This document shows positions 36,335 through 43,621 of a DNA stretch of 64,000 bases, in pieces. The notes under the pieces are model-generated. The model saw nothing but the letters and a program-made list of their open reading frames with translations, made no database searches and was not told the DNA's origin. Numbering within the stretch: position 1 is the stretch's first letter; each line of letters starts with the position of its first letter. This DNA is from Clostridia bacterium (GTDB lineage Bacteria; Bacillota; Clostridia; Lachnospirales; Lachnospiraceae): NCBI GenBank assembly GCA_910574255.1, contig CAJTAK010000017.1:46983-110982 (forward strand). Direction: 5' to 3'. Position numbers and translations under genes: made by a program.

Positions 36335-39300
36335 ATGAAGGAGTCCTCTTTTATGGAAAATGATTTTTACATTGAAAATGGGATTTTGAAGGCATACAGG
36401 GGCAGAGATGAGCTTGTGGTTGTTCCGGAGAATGTTCACACCATCGGGGAGGGTGCATTGAAAGGATGTGTATCCATAAAAAAGGTAGTTCTGCCTTTCG
36501 GTCTTAGCCGTATTCTGTCCGGCGCATTTAAAGGGTGCCGCAGGCTCCGGGAAATTGAAATACCGGCAGGGGTTGTCTATATAGGTGATTATGCGTTTCA
36601 CCGCTGTCATAGCCTGGAATCTATCACCCTGCCCCTGTCCGTAAAAGAATTGGGAGACTGTGTATTCCTCTACTGTGACAGCCTTACTGAGGTGCGGATT
36701 CCCGGTGTGGAATATCTGGGAAATCAGGTGTTTGTCAATGATGTTCAGCTGAAAAAGCTGGAGATTTCTCCCGGACTTCGGGAGGACTGCCTTTGTGATG
36801 TCTTTACGGGCTGCAGCCGGATTTCGGAAATTTCCTTTTTGGATGGACAAAAGTTTGTATTTCCAAATGCTGTGGAGGTGATAGCCGGAGAGATGGAGGT
36901 TCCTTTACTGGTACATGCCATTGCAGTTGATATCTTAAGAATGATGGATTTAGAGGGCCGGTGTCTGGTAAAATTCCTCACGAATTTGAAGCATGTGGAG
37001 ATACCCGAGGGGATTGAAAGGATTGGAAAGAGTTCCTTTTTTGACAAACGGGGAATTATTTCTGTGAAATTTCCATCTACCTTGAAAGAGATTGAAAGCC
37101 GGGCTTTCCGAAACTGCATCAGCCTGGAAGCTGTGGTGTTTGGGCAGGAGCAGGCGGTCATTCATGAAGATGCGTTTAAGAATTGCAGTTCTTTAAAAGA
37201 AGTCTGTGTTCCAGGCGGCGGGTCCTATGGAATGGAGGGGATTAGCGGTGTTTTTGGAGAGGAGATTCCGGTCTTGGTCAGAACTATCCAAAAACAGGTT
37301 CTTGGGAACTTTCGTCTCAGTGGCTCCGTTCTCCTGAAATATCTTGGCAATGAATCCAGAGTTGTCGTTCCTGAGGGTGTTTCCCATATTGCTGAGGAAG
37401 CTTTTGCCGGAAATGAAACGGTTGATCGAGTGATTCTTCCCCAATCGGTAGAGGCGATTGGAGCAGGGGCTTTTCGTAACTGTCTGACCCTGCAGGTTGT
37501 CAATTTTCCGTCTCAATTAAAGTATATCGGGACGGGGGCTTTTGAGAACTGTGTGAAGCTGCTTCGTGCCCTGCTGCCGGATAAGCTTGAGAGGGTGGAG
37601 GATCAGGTATTTAAACGCTGCCGGCGTTTGAAAGAGCTTTCCTTAGGAGAGGGTGTTCGGGCTATTGGAGAGCAGGCTTTTTATGGCTGTACTTCTTTAA
37701 GCGAAGTACATTTTTCGGATCATTTGGTTTTCGTGGGCGGCATGGCCTTTTACAGGTGCCGGTCTTTGAGGGAGGTTCAGCTTCCGAAAGGAATTGAAAC
37801 GGTGGGAAATCTGGCTTTTGCACAGAGCGGTGTAAAAAAGGTCCGGATGGAAGGAAACGCCAAGAGATATGGGACGGATATTTTTTCCCGGTGCCTTAGC
37901 CTGAGAACTATAGTAGTTGGAAAAGATGTATCTCATATTCCGGATAAGCTGGCTTACGGATGTACCGCTTTAAAACAGGTAATCCTGCCGGATACATTGG
38001 AATCTGTGGGAAGAAATGTGTGGGAACATACGCCTTTTCTGAGTAATTGGCTGAAGAAGCAGTCAGAGGATCAGGATGGGGGCAAAGACGTGATTTTTTG
38101 GGATGGCCGCCATTTGAAAGGGGATGTTTCGCTTCCCTCAAATACCCGTATTGTAGCAGGAGGGGCTTTTTATGGAAATCATGCTCTTACTGCCCTTCAT
38201 TTTCCAGGCCATGTTACGTGGATTGGAGGGGCGGTTCTGAAAGGGTGTATAAAGCTTCGGCATGTGGTGTGGCCAATGGATGTGACAACTGCGGAGCCGG
38301 AGGTTTTTTCCGGCTGTGCCAGCTTAGAGTCTGTTGTCTTGAATTCTGACAGTCAGAAGATACCGGAGGGTTTGGAGCATTCTTTTCCTGCGGCTGTTCC
38401 CTGGAGTATTATCAAAGAGCGGGCCTTTTACAATTGCCGGAAGCTTTCTGGTATTCAATGGAAAGATATCCGGATGATCGGGAAAGAAGCTTTCTTTGGC
38501 TGTACCTCTCTTATGCTTGGGAAAATGGCTTCTCTCAAGGAGGTGGGGGAGTTGGCCTTTGAGGGAGTGGAGGGTATAGGGGAAGTGCCGGAAGTATGTG
38601 GACTGCGGGCTGTTGGCAGCATAATTGTCTCCGGCAGGCAATGTGAAGGAGAGATTTATGTACCAGAGGGGATCACGGCAATTGCTCCCTTTGCGTTTTC
38701 AGGGAATCGCCGGATTACAAGGCTTGTCTTTCCGGAAACCTTAAGCAGTATTGGTGAGGGCGCATTCCGGGGCTGCAGCGGGCTAAAGGATATCTCTTTT
38801 CCGGCGGCTTCTTGTGTTATCAGTGCCCGTGCCTTTGAAAAATGCACCAGGCTTTCGAAAGTCTGTCTTTATGCCGGCTATGCAGGCACTGGGGCTTTTG
38901 CCTATTGTCTGTCCCTGGAGAAAGCGGAGGTTCGTGGGATTTCCGTTTTGGAATGCAGGCTTTTTGAGGGCTGTGAAAATCTGAGGGAATGCATTTGTGA
39001 GCAAGTGCTTGTAATCAGAGAGGATTGTTTTTGCGGATGTAAAAATCTGGAAAAGTTTGATTTCCGGTTGATAGAAGAAATCGGAAGCTATGCATTTTCG
39101 GACTGTGACGGGTTAAGAGAGATTGCCTTGGGGGAGCATGCCTTATTGCGCCCTCATGCGTTTGAGGATTGCGGCTGTCTGGAGCGGATTGTCCTTTTGG
39201 GAAGTCAGGAGGGTCCCAGGCTTTGTGAGTATGCCCTTTCCGGCTGTACTGCTTTGCGTCAGGTGGTGCGGCAGGGGCAGCTATGGGAGCTTCATACATA

Positions 39301-40429
39301 TAGGGATATCCTGTCAGAGCGGCTTCCAAAGGCTGTCCGGCTGATTTTTCACAGCGCCCTTAGTTGTTTTGAGGTAGAGAGGGAAGAGAGCCTTTGCGGC
39401 TACAGGGGATTTGGGCGTATTATAATAATTCCCGAGGGCATCAAGCGGATTGAGGGGGAGGTTTTTCAGGACCGCCTTATGCTGGAGCAAGTACATATTC
39501 CGGATTCTGTGGAATATATTGGCCCACGTGCATTTCACAAGACGGCCTGGATGGAGAAACAGCGTGAAAAATCTCCTATGGTAGAGGTCAACCATATGCT
39601 TTTGGACGGTTCCTCTTGTACGGGGGAGGTGGTTGTTCCCGAAGATATCCGTCTGGTCTGCGGATGGGCATTTGCAGGGGGACTGGGAATAGAAAGAATA
39701 CGTTTTTTATCGGATCGAGTAAAGGTGGAAGCTTATGCTTTCCGAAACTGTATTTATCTGAAAGAGCTTGTGCTGGGAGACGGCTCATCATTTGTGTTTG
39801 AGGGAATCGCTGATCGGAAGAAGGAGCTGCCGGCGTTGGCAGAGCAGGCAGTGAGGGATAAGCTGAACTGTTTTAAAACGGATGAAAAGGATGTTCTTAT
39901 TGAATGTACGGGGAATATTTCCAGACTTTTGGTGGCGGACGGGATTACTGCCATTGGGGAAAATGTTTTTCGGGAAGGGAATCTTCTTACGGAAATTGTC
40001 CTGCCACGGACTGTTTCTTCTATTGGAAAGAATGCATTTGCCGGCTGTAAATGGCTGCGGAGGGTGTATGGAGCCCAAGGGGTGAAAGCTATTGGCAGCA
40101 GGGCGTTTTCCGGGTGCAAAAGTCTGGAGGAGATTGAGCTGTCAGAGAAGCTTGCAAAGCTTGGTGTAAGGGCTTTTGAGAACTGTACTTCGCTGAAAGA
40201 GATTTTGCTGCCGGAGGGGATGGAAGAAATTCCGGACAGGGCATTTTTCCGGTGTCACAGTTTGCGGCGGGTTCATTTTCCCTCTACGCTGAGACGGATT
40301 GGAAAAGAGGCATTTGCATTTTGCAGAAATCTTGAGATACCTGTTGTGCCGGACGGCGTTCTGGTGGAGGAGCGGGCATTTGTGGGGGCTGGTGAACGGA
40401 CAGGATATTACGGAACTTATAATCAGTAA
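36335..40429 (+). CDS. Giant BspA-type leucine-rich repeat protein (LRR_5)
   Basis: A 1364-residue protein built almost entirely of about 23-residue LRR_5 (BspA/TpLRR) repeats. Typical units read IGEGAFRGCSGLKDISFP and ALKQVILPDTLESVG. There is no signal peptide, membrane helix or wall anchor, although most BspA-like proteins are surface adhesins; this one should be cytoplasmic or exported by an unknown route. GGAGGG precedes the ATG. The last dozen residues (ending GYYGTYNQ) are encoded by the first unit of a 106-bp tandem repeat, so its C terminus seems to have been reshaped by the repeat. Binding partner unknown. Confidence 0.9.
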   Translation: MKESSFMENDFYIENGILKAYRGRDELVVVPENVHTIGEGALKGCVSIKKVVLPFGLSRILSGAFKGCRRLREIEIPAGVVYIGDYAFHRCHSLESITLPLSVKELGDCVFLYCDSLTEVRIPGVEYLGNQVFVNDVQLKKLEISPGLREDCLCDVFTGCSRISEISFLDGQKFVFPNAVEVIAGEMEVPLLVHAIAVDILRMMDLEGRCLVKFLTNLKHVEIPEGIERIGKSSFFDKRGIISVKFPSTLKEIESRAFRNCISLEAVVFGQEQAVIHEDAFKNCSSLKEVCVPGGGSYGMEGISGVFGEEIPVLVRTIQKQVLGNFRLSGSVLLKYLGNESRVVVPEGVSHIAEEAFAGNETVDRVILPQSVEAIGAGAFRNCLTLQVVNFPSQLKYIGTGAFENCVKLLRALLPDKLERVEDQVFKRCRRLKELSLGEGVRAIGEQAFYGCTSLSEVHFSDHLVFVGGMAFYRCRSLREVQLPKGIETVGNLAFAQSGVKKVRMEGNAKRYGTDIFSRCLSLRTIVVGKDVSHIPDKLAYGCTALKQVILPDTLESVGRNVWEHTPFLSNWLKKQSEDQDGGKDVIFWDGRHLKGDVSLPSNTRIVAGGAFYGNHALTALHFPGHVTWIGGAVLKGCIKLRHVVWPMDVTTAEPEVFSGCASLESVVLNSDSQKIPEGLEHSFPAAVPWSIIKERAFYNCRKLSGIQWKDIRMIGKEAFFGCTSLMLGKMASLKEVGELAFEGVEGIGEVPEVCGLRAVGSIIVSGRQCEGEIYVPEGITAIAPFAFSGNRRITRLVFPETLSSIGEGAFRGCSGLKDISFPAASCVISARAFEKCTRLSKVCLYAGYAGTGAFAYCLSLEKAEVRGISVLECRLFEGCENLRECICEQVLVIREDCFCGCKNLEKFDFRLIEEIGSYAFSDCDGLREIALGEHALLRPHAFEDCGCLERIVLLGSQEGPRLCEYALSGCTALRQVVRQGQLWELHTYRDILSERLPKAVRLIFHSALSCFEVEREESLCGYRGFGRIIIIPEGIKRIEGEVFQDRLMLEQVHIPDSVEYIGPRAFHKTAWMEKQREKSPMVEVNHMLLDGSSCTGEVVVPEDIRLVCGWAFAGGLGIERIRFLSDRVKVEAYAFRNCIYLKELVLGDGSSFVFEGIADRKKELPALAEQAVRDKLNCFKTDEKDVLIECTGNISRLLVADGITAIGENVFREGNLLTEIVLPRTVSSIGKNAFAGCKWLRRVYGAQGVKAIGSRAFSGCKSLEEIELSEKLAKLGVRAFENCTSLKEILLPEGMEEIPDRAFFRCHSLRRVHFPSTLRRIGKEAFAFCRNLEIPVVPDGVLVEERAFVGAGERTGYYGTYNQ

Positions 40430-40635
40430 TATCCTGTCAGTGCACAAATCAATTTACAGACGTGTATTTTTACGGCTGGGAATTGATTTATATACAGGTG
40501 TATGGGCAGGATATTACGGAACTTATAATCAGTAATATCCTGTCAGTGCACAAATCAATTTACAGACGTGTATTTTTACGGCTGGGAATTGATTTAAATA
40601 CAGGTGAACGGACAGGATATTACGGAACTTATAAT
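40394..40635 (+). repeat. 106-bp tandem repeat, about 2.3 copies
   Basis: Equivalent positions (CAGGATATTACGGAACTTAT) occur at 40401, 40507 and 40613, giving a period of exactly 106 bp. Each unit holds a 12-bp inverted repeat (ACAGGATATTAC and its complement, first copy 40400-40411 and 40426-40437; the second-unit left arm has one difference) and a weaker AATCAATT/AATTGATT pair. The first copy overlaps the end of the LRR gene and the third reaches the ribosome site of the next gene. Confidence 0.85.
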
Positions 40636-40645
40636 AGGAGGAGTT

Positions 40646-41710
40646 ATGCGGTACCGTAAACTGGGAAGCACCGGACTTATGGTTTCTGAGGTCAGTTTTG
40701 GCACGATTCCTATATTAAAGGGCAGTGTTCCGGTTCTCCCGAAATATTATAATCTCAGTGAGGAGCAGGCTTTGGCTGTGATGGACCATGCCTTTCGCCT
40801 GGGCTGTAATTTATTTGATACGGCGATTGTTCCTGAATATGGGGATGCGGAACGAAAGCTGGGGAGGTTTGCGTCTGGTGATAGACGAAAGAAAATCATT
40901 ATCTCAGACAAGGCGCGTTTTTTTGATGGCAATGAGATGTATATGGCAGTTCTTGAGTCCTGTGAGAATCTTGGAACCTGGCCGGATGTGTACTTCGTCC
41001 ACCAGGCGGACTGGGATCATGAAGAAGAGATCTTCCAAAAGGGAGGGGCTTTGGATGCTCTTAGTCAGTTAAAGGAGGAGGGACGGATCCGCTTTACCGG
41101 ACTGGCATCTCACTATTATGATATTCTCCTTAGAGGGGCGGAAGATCCAAGGGTTGATGTGCTTCAGGGCAGCGGCAATCTTTTGGAGCGGGGGATGTTG
41201 GACAGGATCAGAAAAGAGCCGGTTTTTCGACAGAAGGGAATGGTGATTAATAAGGTATATGCGGCCGGGCTTTTACCAGGCTTTTTCTCTACGAGGGTCT
41301 TGCTGGGGAGTGTGCTGTCTTATCCTGTATCCAGCGTCTTAATTGGAATTGGATCTGCAGAACAGGCGGATGAGGCATTCGGCCGGGATATGGGATGTGA
41401 ATCCGTGATACCTGATTTTGAACAGGTGCTGTCTGTTCTGGAAAAGGATTTTATTCCCATTCCCTGCGACCGGTGCCAAAGGTGCCGCTGTCCCTATGGA
41501 ACAGAGATTCATACGGTTTTCCGGCAGTATAATTATTTTTTTCTCGGAAAGGATCACTGGGCGCTGCGCAAATTGGATATGGGGATTCGAAAGAGCGCCC
41601 AGCTGTGCAGGACATGCACGGACATGCCCTGCCTTTCCATGTGCCCTTACGGGATTTGGATTCCGGATGAGATTCAGAGGGTGTTTGAGCTTGTTAAGAG
41701 GTATTTGTAA
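40646..41710 (+). CDS. Aldo/keto reductase with C-terminal iron-sulfur domain
   Basis: A 354-residue fusion. Residues 1 to about 270 are an aldo/keto reductase barrel with the catalytic tetrad residues in LFDTAIVPEYGDAE (Asp, Tyr), SDKARF (Lys) and YFVHQAD (His). The C terminus has two cysteine clusters, CDRCQRCRCPYG and CRTCTDMPCLSMCPYG, as in the ferredoxin-like tail of clostridial AKRs that carry 4Fe-4S clusters. The first cluster departs from the usual spacing. The start is ATG 40646 behind AGGAGG; the 106-bp repeat ends right at that ribosome site. Substrate unknown. Confidence 0.88.
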   Translation: MRYRKLGSTGLMVSEVSFGTIPILKGSVPVLPKYYNLSEEQALAVMDHAFRLGCNLFDTAIVPEYGDAERKLGRFASGDRRKKIIISDKARFFDGNEMYMAVLESCENLGTWPDVYFVHQADWDHEEEIFQKGGALDALSQLKEEGRIRFTGLASHYYDILLRGAEDPRVDVLQGSGNLLERGMLDRIRKEPVFRQKGMVINKVYAAGLLPGFFSTRVLLGSVLSYPVSSVLIGIGSAEQADEAFGRDMGCESVIPDFEQVLSVLEKDFIPIPCDRCQRCRCPYGTEIHTVFRQYNYFFLGKDHWALRKLDMGIRKSAQLCRTCTDMPCLSMCPYGIWIPDEIQRVFELVKRYL

Positions 41711-41881
41711 TAGGTATATCCTGCGGGTACCCATACTCTTAAGCGAACCTGCCGCTCCTGATATTTCCGTAAGGCTTTGATGCGGTATGGATTGTTCCCA
41801 TAGCCGCACTTGCGAGAAGCTGGAATAGAAGAGTGCTCCCTTTTAATATCAAACATAAATTCGATATTGTTCAATAAAAAA

Positions 41882-41907
41882 GGGGCAGTCGGGAAATAGA
41901 TAGCCCC
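41882..41907 (+). repeat. 26-bp repeat, left copy
   Basis: Begins GGGGCAGTCGGGAAATAGAT and ends with GCCCC; an identical 26-bp copy is at 43362-43387. The outer GGGGC/GCCCC can pair. Its left part matches the ends of the MITE at 55812-55994 with one or two changes. Confidence 0.85.
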
Positions 41908-41980
41908 CCGAGAGAAAAAATACTGTATATCTTTACCTTATAAATATATTTTTTGTGTGCAAAAAAATTTTCGGAATATC

Positions 41981-42011
41981 TGCAACCAGCGACATCCCCT
42001 ATTCGTTCTAT
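41981..42011 (+). promoter_or_regulatory. ECF-type promoter, copy 2
   Basis: TGCAACC (41981-41987), 16 bp, CGTTCTAT (42004-42011). The region from ATATCTGCAACCAGCG to the -10 box is nearly the same as before the ECF sigma gene. It should drive the small gene at 42057. Confidence 0.75.
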
Positions 42012-42056
42012 GGATGTAAGGAATACACCACGGACAAAAGGAAAGGAGATGAGATT

Positions 42057-42233
42057 ATGCTGGATGATTTCATCAGGCTCTTGCTCCGGGCACTCATCGA
42101 ATCATTCCCAATAGACGAGACGGAAAAAGCCGATATACTGCGGAGCATTGCAGGACAAGAAAATAGCAGCTCCCCGTACACCGAAGGCATCCCCTGGGAC
42201 AATGCCCAAAAGGATTCACAGACACAGTATTAA
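42057..42233 (+). CDS. Small hypothetical protein in the ECF-type regulon
   Basis: A 58-residue protein. The first half is an amphipathic helix pair (FIRLLLRALIESFPIDETEKADILRS, given in part) and the tail is polar. GGAAAGGAGATGAG precedes the ATG, and an ECF-type promoter lies 45 bp upstream, so it is very probably expressed. I recognise no family. It could be a small regulator or a partner of the proteins encoded downstream. Confidence 0.65.
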   Translation: MLDDFIRLLLRALIESFPIDETEKADILRSIAGQENSSSPYTEGIPWDNAQKDSQTQY

Positions 42234-42338
42234 GCGGCTGGAAATTCTTTTAGCGCAGGGATACTGGAAGGGAACTGCAGTACTTAAAATAGAGACAATA
42301 AATTATGTACTGCATTTTTTCTATTTTTTTAAAAAATC

Positions 42339-42369
42339 TGCAACCACCTGGCTTTCTTAATCGTTTCAT
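42339..42369 (+). promoter_or_regulatory. ECF-type promoter, copy 3
   Basis: TGCAACC (42339-42345), 16 bp, CGTTTCAT (42362-42369), preceded by a T/A tract. It lies 40 bp before the secreted coiled-coil protein gene. Confidence 0.72.
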
Positions 42370-42411
42370 AGGTGTAAACAAACAAAATTAATTTTGAAAA
42401 GGAGAAAAATG

Positions 42412-43293
42412 ATGAAAAGTATCGTGTTAAAAATGTTAATAGGAGTAACCTCAACCGCTCTTACAGTGACAGGTATTGCAGTACCAAAGGTAATCAATTC
42501 CGCTCAGGATACGGCAGAGGCTTCTGCAATTGCTGGTGAAAATACTCTGGCAGCAGAAACGATTGCTGACGCAGACAGCACCAGCGATGAAACTGGCAGC
42601 GCAGAAGAAGATATTGCAGAAGAGGTCATGACAAAAACTGAATATATTGTCAATGACGAACAGAAGTCTGATAACGAACAGGGGTCTGATGACAGGCAGA
42701 AATCTGATAACACACATGCGATTGCTGTTACACAGACTGCTGATACTAAACAGGTGGTTACCGCTGCAAGCACTGGTACTACCGAACAAACTGTAAAGGA
42801 GCCGAATGCTGCTGAACAGGCTGCAGCAGAGAAAGCAGCAGCTGAAAAGGCAGAGACAGAGAGACTTGCAGCAGAGCAGGCAGAGGCAGAGAGACTTGCA
42901 GCAGAGCAGGCAGAGGCAGAGAGACTTGCAGCAGAGCAGGCAGAGGCAGAGAGACTTGCAGCAGAGCAGGCAGAGGCAGAAAGACTTGCAGCAGAGCGGG
43001 CAGAGAGACTTGCAGCTGAAAAGGCAGAGGCAGAGAGACTTGCAACAGAGCAGGCAGAGGCAGAAAGACTTGCAGCAGAGCAGGCGCAGGCAATTGAAAG
43101 AGAGAAGTACAGTATCACAGTCAAGAGCGAAGAGGCTACGCTTGTACTGGGTGCTCCAGAAGACCAGCCTAAGGTGGCTCATTACCACTGCAACTGTGGA
43201 CATTCCACAACCGATTATGATGCACTGGGACAGCATATGCTTCAGCATGCTCTCAATGGTGACAGAAACAGCTACTGCACAACCTACGAATAA
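42412..43293 (+). CDS. Secreted coiled-coil repeat protein with Cys/His C-terminal motif
   Basis: A 293-residue protein, if the second of two adjacent ATGs is used (42409 is equally possible; AAAAGGAG precedes both). An N-terminal signal-like segment (SIVLKMLIGVTSTALTVTGI) is followed by an acidic Ser/Thr/Asp region. A charged helical array follows, made of 10-residue AEAERLAAEQ-type repeats (about residues 145-230). The C-terminal 40 residues have a C-X-C...H...H...C pattern (HYHCNCGHSTTDYDALGQHM...H) that may bind metal. An ECF-type promoter directly precedes it and a terminator follows. It is probably a surface or secreted effector of that regulon. Confidence 0.8.
   Translation: MKSIVLKMLIGVTSTALTVTGIAVPKVINSAQDTAEASAIAGENTLAAETIADADSTSDETGSAEEDIAEEVMTKTEYIVNDEQKSDNEQGSDDRQKSDNTHAIAVTQTADTKQVVTAASTGTTEQTVKEPNAAEQAAAEKAAAEKAETERLAAEQAEAERLAAEQAEAERLAAEQAEAERLAAEQAEAERLAAERAERLAAEKAEAERLATEQAEAERLAAEQAQAIEREKYSITVKSEEATLVLGAPEDQPKVAHYHCNCGHSTTDYDALGQHMLQHALNGDRNSYCTTYE
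42853..43091 (+). repeat. In-frame 30-bp coding repeats
   Basis: About seven copies of a 30-bp unit (GCAGAGGCAGAGAGACTTGC plus GCAGAGCAG) code for the AEAERLAAEQ helix array. The middle copies are almost identical, with one shortened unit near 43000, which implies recent slippage or unequal exchange. Confidence 0.9.
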
Positions 43294-43304
43294 ATACCAT
43301 AAGG

Positions 43305-43345
43305 GCGGTGACAGGGACAGGAATGTTCTTGTCGCTGCTTTTTTT
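43305..43345 (+). terminator. Terminator after the coiled-coil protein gene
   Basis: GCGGTGACA (43305-43313) pairs with TGTCGCTGC (43330-43338), allowing two wobbles, and is followed by seven T. Confidence 0.75.
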
Positions 43346-43361
43346 CGGGATTTTTCTCTTT

Positions 43362-43387
43362 GGGGCAGTCGGGAAATAGATAGCCCC
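43362..43387 (+). repeat. 26-bp repeat, right copy
   Basis: Identical to 41882-41907 and in the same orientation. The two copies frame the 1.45-kb stretch holding both ECF-driven genes. TATAAATATA occurs just after this copy and some 30 bp after the left copy. Confidence 0.85.
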
Positions 43388-43527
43388 TTTATAAATATAA
43401 TGCCGAAAAGAATCCTGACCGCAATAAGGTCATGAAGCTCAACGAACGATGGGAAAAAATGAAAGAAGAATCCAATGGGAACATTCAGAGTGAGACGGGT
43501 AGCTGTGTAAAAAGACTTTATATGTGA
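43388..43527 (+). pseudogene. C-terminal gene fragment between the repeat and the AAA+ giant
   Basis: An open frame starting within or beside the 26-bp repeat reads YNAEKNPDRNKVMKLNERW and KKEESN-like segments, then ends at TGA 43525-43527. There is no proper start codon. It looks like the tail of a lost gene cut at the repeat boundary. Family not recognised. Confidence 0.4.
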
Positions 43528-43621
43528 TGCATTCATGGGTTTCTCATTTACTTTTTTCTCAAATTTTATATACTTAATTTTGTATCAAAATAGATTTAAA
43601 CCAGCTGAAGAGGGATATTAC

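Larger units (their letters stand above)
41711..42056. other. Gap with a possible minus-strand remnant, a 26-bp repeat and an ECF promoter
   Basis: Between 41674 and 41874 the minus strand is open and reads KCGYGNNPYRIKALRKYQ and ERQVRLRVWVPAG, which looks protein-like but has no ribosome site; it may be a remnant. The 26-bp repeat is at 41882-41907 and the ECF-type promoter at 41981-42011. Confidence 0.4.

Noticed and set aside
42853..43091. Regular 30-bp repeats that could be mistaken for a CRISPR array
   Set aside because: The units are contiguous with no unique spacers and are in frame within a coiled-coil protein gene.
41882..43387. 26-bp direct repeats as attachment sites of an integrative element
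   Set aside because: No integrase, excisionase or tRNA target is nearby; relation to the MITE end is the better explanation.
42451..43536. Long open frame on the minus strand (about 360 codons, Cys/Leu-rich)
   Set aside because: It is the antisense shadow of the 30-bp coding repeats; the plus strand has promoter, ribosome site and terminator.
43535..43621. Upstream extension of the AAA+/protease giant to an ATG at 43535
   Set aside because: The extension would be a hydrophobic stretch with no ribosome site, whereas AGAGGGA directly precedes ATG 43622.
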